Source: Janthinobacterium sp. 344 (lineage in GTDB: Bacteria > Pseudomonadota > Gammaproteobacteria > Burkholderiales > Burkholderiaceae_D). Taken from it: a stretch of 64,000 nucleotides of DNA. Below are positions 62,293 through 64,000 of this stretch, one piece after another (within the stretch, counting starts at the first letter, position 1; each line of letters starts with the position of its first letter). A program made the position numbers and the translations under genes. Below the pieces are notes generated by a model. The model made no database searches. It was not told where the DNA came from and saw nothing but the letters and a program-made list of their open reading frames with translations. The stretch covers positions 248,001 through 312,000 of the forward strand of contig NZ_FOKL01000005.1 of the NCBI RefSeq assembly GCF_900112025.1. The letters are read 5' to 3'.

Positions 62293-63516
62293 GTGAAGAG
62301 CCTATTCTTGACACCCCATTGCCTGTATTTGCCTATCTTGCGCCATGCGCTGCCATTCGGCGTGGCACTGTGGTGTACCGCCGTTGCCGCCGCGCCGGTC
62401 AACGATCGGGGCCAGTATGCCGAAATCCTCGAGCAACTGCATCGCGAGGTGGCGCTTGTCTTCACGCTGGACGCGAACTTGGAGCTCGATCCGCCTCTGC
62501 GTGCCTCGGCCATGGCGCTGGGCGACGCCCATCTGGCGCAGGTGGACCGCATGCTGGAAAGCTGGCTGAACGAGGAGGCCGCGCAGCAAACCGATACGAA
62601 GGCGGGCACGGATCTCTACACGGCCGTACATGCCAGGCTGCTCAACGAACTGGCAATGTGGCAGCTCGACGCGGGCGATACCGCCTACGAAGAGGCGACA
62701 CTGGCAGTGCTCAAGACGGCGCGGAGGGTTTGCGTGGGCAATGCCGATTGGCGCTTCAATGATTTTTCCAGGAAAGTAGCACGCATACAGGCCATGCCCG
62801 CCGGGCGGCGCGATGCGGCGCTGGCCACGGAGCGCCAGCTGCTGGCCCGCTGGGACAAGCCCCGGCCCGCCATACCTGCCATGCCTGAACCGCTGCCGCA
62901 AGATGCCGTCGCCACGTTCATCCAGCGGTGGCAGGATGGCGCACCACGGCCGGCGCTGGCGTTGCCACCCATGCTGGCGGATGCCTTGCTGTCAAAACGC
63001 AGCGCGTATGCGGTCCTGGGCCGGGATGAACAATGCGGCTTGCACCAATGGTGGCTGCAATTGAGCTTGCTGCAAGGGGCGACGCCGGCGCAGGTGCTGT
63101 ACGGTTTTCGCTATGCCACCTTGAACACCGTCACAGAGCGCTATGCCGGCGCGTATGACGACACTGGCGGCGGTGCCATGCCCCCGGCAACCAGGTCCGG
63201 TTACCCGCAACTTGCCAGGCGTTTCAGTGTGACGGGCAGTTCCACTGTCCGTGTGCAGTTCGATAGCGCCCAACTGCCGCGGCAAGCGAGCATCGTCGAG
63301 CGCACGCTGCAAGTACCTGGCATCCGTGGCGCCCGGCCCATCGCTTTCGAACAGATTTTTGACGCACCGGCGCTCAGCCATGCGATGCAGGGAACAAGTT
63401 ATCCGAAACCGGACAACGGTAACAGTGTCCGTTATCAACTCGTGTGGGACCTTACTGATCCTGATGCAGCGCAGGATAACACACCGAAACAGACAGGAAA
63501 GAGAGCCAATCCATGA
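62293..63516 (+). CDS. Exported protein of unknown function
   Basis: A protein of about 407 residues from a GTG at 62293; the start is uncertain because no ribosome-binding site stands out, and the frame is open back to 62242. A hydrophobic region (LYLPILRHALPFGVALW, then CTAVAAAP) serves as a signal peptide with a possible AAA cleavage. The mature part is helical (AEILEQLHREVALVFTLDAN) and then beta-rich with aromatic segments (FGFRYATLNTVTERYAG-like). A serine/threonine-rich stretch lies near 315-330. It overlaps the next gene by ATGA, so the two are co-translated. I do not recognise the family. Confidence 0.65.
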   Translation: MKSLFLTPHCLYLPILRHALPFGVALWCTAVAAAPVNDRGQYAEILEQLHREVALVFTLDANLELDPPLRASAMALGDAHLAQVDRMLESWLNEEAAQQTDTKAGTDLYTAVHARLLNELAMWQLDAGDTAYEEATLAVLKTARRVCVGNADWRFNDFSRKVARIQAMPAGRRDAALATERQLLARWDKPRPAIPAMPEPLPQDAVATFIQRWQDGAPRPALALPPMLADALLSKRSAYAVLGRDEQCGLHQWWLQLSLLQGATPAQVLYGFRYATLNTVTERYAGAYDDTGGGAMPPATRSGYPQLARRFSVTGSSTVRVQFDSAQLPRQASIVERTLQVPGIRGARPIAFEQIFDAPALSHAMQGTSYPKPDNGNSVRYQLVWDLTDPDAAQDNTPKQTGKRANP

Positions 63517-64000
63517 CCCCCCTGGGACGCCGCGTACGTAGCGCCTGCCTTTCCATGCTGGGCTGGGCCATGCTGGCCACCGGAGCCGTTGCTCCGGCCT
63601 GGGGGGCACCAGACGAGCCGCCGCAAACTACCCGGGCGGCCGAGGACCTCTGGACGGGCGACTTCGCCGCGCTGGACAGCAGGAATGCCGCACTCAGGGA
63701 AAGTGGCGCGATGACGGCCGAAGGGCGCCCGGAACTGATGATGTTTCGCAACGGAATAAGGAACGTGATCGGCCACCAGGCCAAGCCGCGTGAACCGTAT
63801 ATCCGGGAACTGGAGGAACTTACCCTGCAATGGACCAGGCAGTATCCGCAATCTGCCCTGGCCCATATTCTGCATGCCAGGGTGCTGGTCGAGCATGGCT
63901 GGTCGTACCGGGGCGGCAGTTTCGCCAGCAAGGTGTCGCCGCAGCAGATGGTGCAATTCGAGCGCTATTTGCGCCAGGCTCTCGAGTATCTGAAGATGCA
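63513..64000 (+). CDS. DUF4034-like exported protein, 5' part (runs off the right edge)
   Basis: The first 162 codons are in the window. Residues about 10-31 are a signal peptide (ACLSMLGWAMLATGAVAPAW). After it come LWTGDFAALDSRNAALRESG, DGxx-like TAEGRPELMMFRNGI, and YPQSALAHILHARVLVEHGW then SYRGGSF. This order resembles the DUF4034 family, whose role is unknown. The ATG overlaps the stop of the preceding exported-protein gene (ATGA), so they form a pair. Confidence 0.6.
   Translation, partial: MTPLGRRVRSACLSMLGWAMLATGAVAPAWGAPDEPPQTTRAAEDLWTGDFAALDSRNAALRESGAMTAEGRPELMMFRNGIRNVIGHQAKPREPYIRELEELTLQWTRQYPQSALAHILHARVLVEHGWSYRGGSFASKVSPQQMVQFERYLRQALEYLKM

Overview
The window is G+C-rich, densely coded DNA of betaproteobacterial character. 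The narK1-narK2-narGHJI-ppiC-moaA-narXL order, the many complex histidine kinases and the dispersed GGGGTCAGACCC palindromes suggest a Burkholderiales member, probably Oxalobacteraceae (Janthinobacterium/Massilia/Duganella type). That placement is inference from gene style; no rRNA or other marker gene is present. No tRNA, rRNA, CRISPR array, insertion sequence or transposase was seen.

Region 1 (467-17140) is a nitrate-respiration island on the plus strand. It has two NarK transporters, a beta-carbonic anhydrase, the membrane-bound nitrate reductase NarGHJI, a parvulin-type foldase, MoaA for molybdenum cofactor synthesis, the NarX/NarL nitrate sensor pair, and NnrS behind a good NsrR-like operator. 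All the Fe-S, heme and Mo ligands checked in NarG, NarH and NarI are present. Together these genes import nitrate, reduce it to nitrite at the inner face of the membrane, mature the enzyme, sense nitrate/nitrite and handle nitric oxide stress.

Region 2 (17148-30554) is a run of ten minus-strand genes devoted to signalling. In transcription order: a chemoreceptor ending in DWEVF, a membrane-anchored Hpt-like protein without a phospho-histidine, an HDOD protein, an HTH-receiver protein, a free Hpt protein, three membrane histidine kinases of increasing complexity, an HD-GYP response regulator (predicted c-di-GMP phosphodiesterase), and a 41-residue single-span membrane protein. Several start/stop codons overlap (ATGA). 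It reads as a multi-input phosphorelay ending in c-di-GMP turnover and is the most promising candidate for an undescribed system here.

Region 3 (30828-42699) holds a membrane PQQ glucose-type dehydrogenase behind a perfect FNR-type box, a lower-G+C lipoprotein gene, a giant AsmA-like DUF748 protein, a Fur-box-preceded TonB siderophore receptor, and a DUF2946 protein followed by an OprC/NosA-like copper receptor with a CxxxM motif.

Region 4 (42748-57000) is mixed: an orphan phage-tail-assembly-like gene, D-serine deaminase with an overlapping LysR gene, a ferritin-like protein, a very large secreted protein with a C-terminal LAS/MepA-type zinc peptidase motif, MgtC, topoisomerase IB, DUF1232, a serine-hydrolase-fold lipoprotein that has lost its catalytic lysine, a cation/proton antiporter and an MscS channel.

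Region 5 (57199-64000) is a trehalose operon: a membrane-anchored trehalose-6-phosphate synthase fusion, OtsB and a GH15 enzyme. It is followed by two coupled secreted proteins, the last cut by the window edge.
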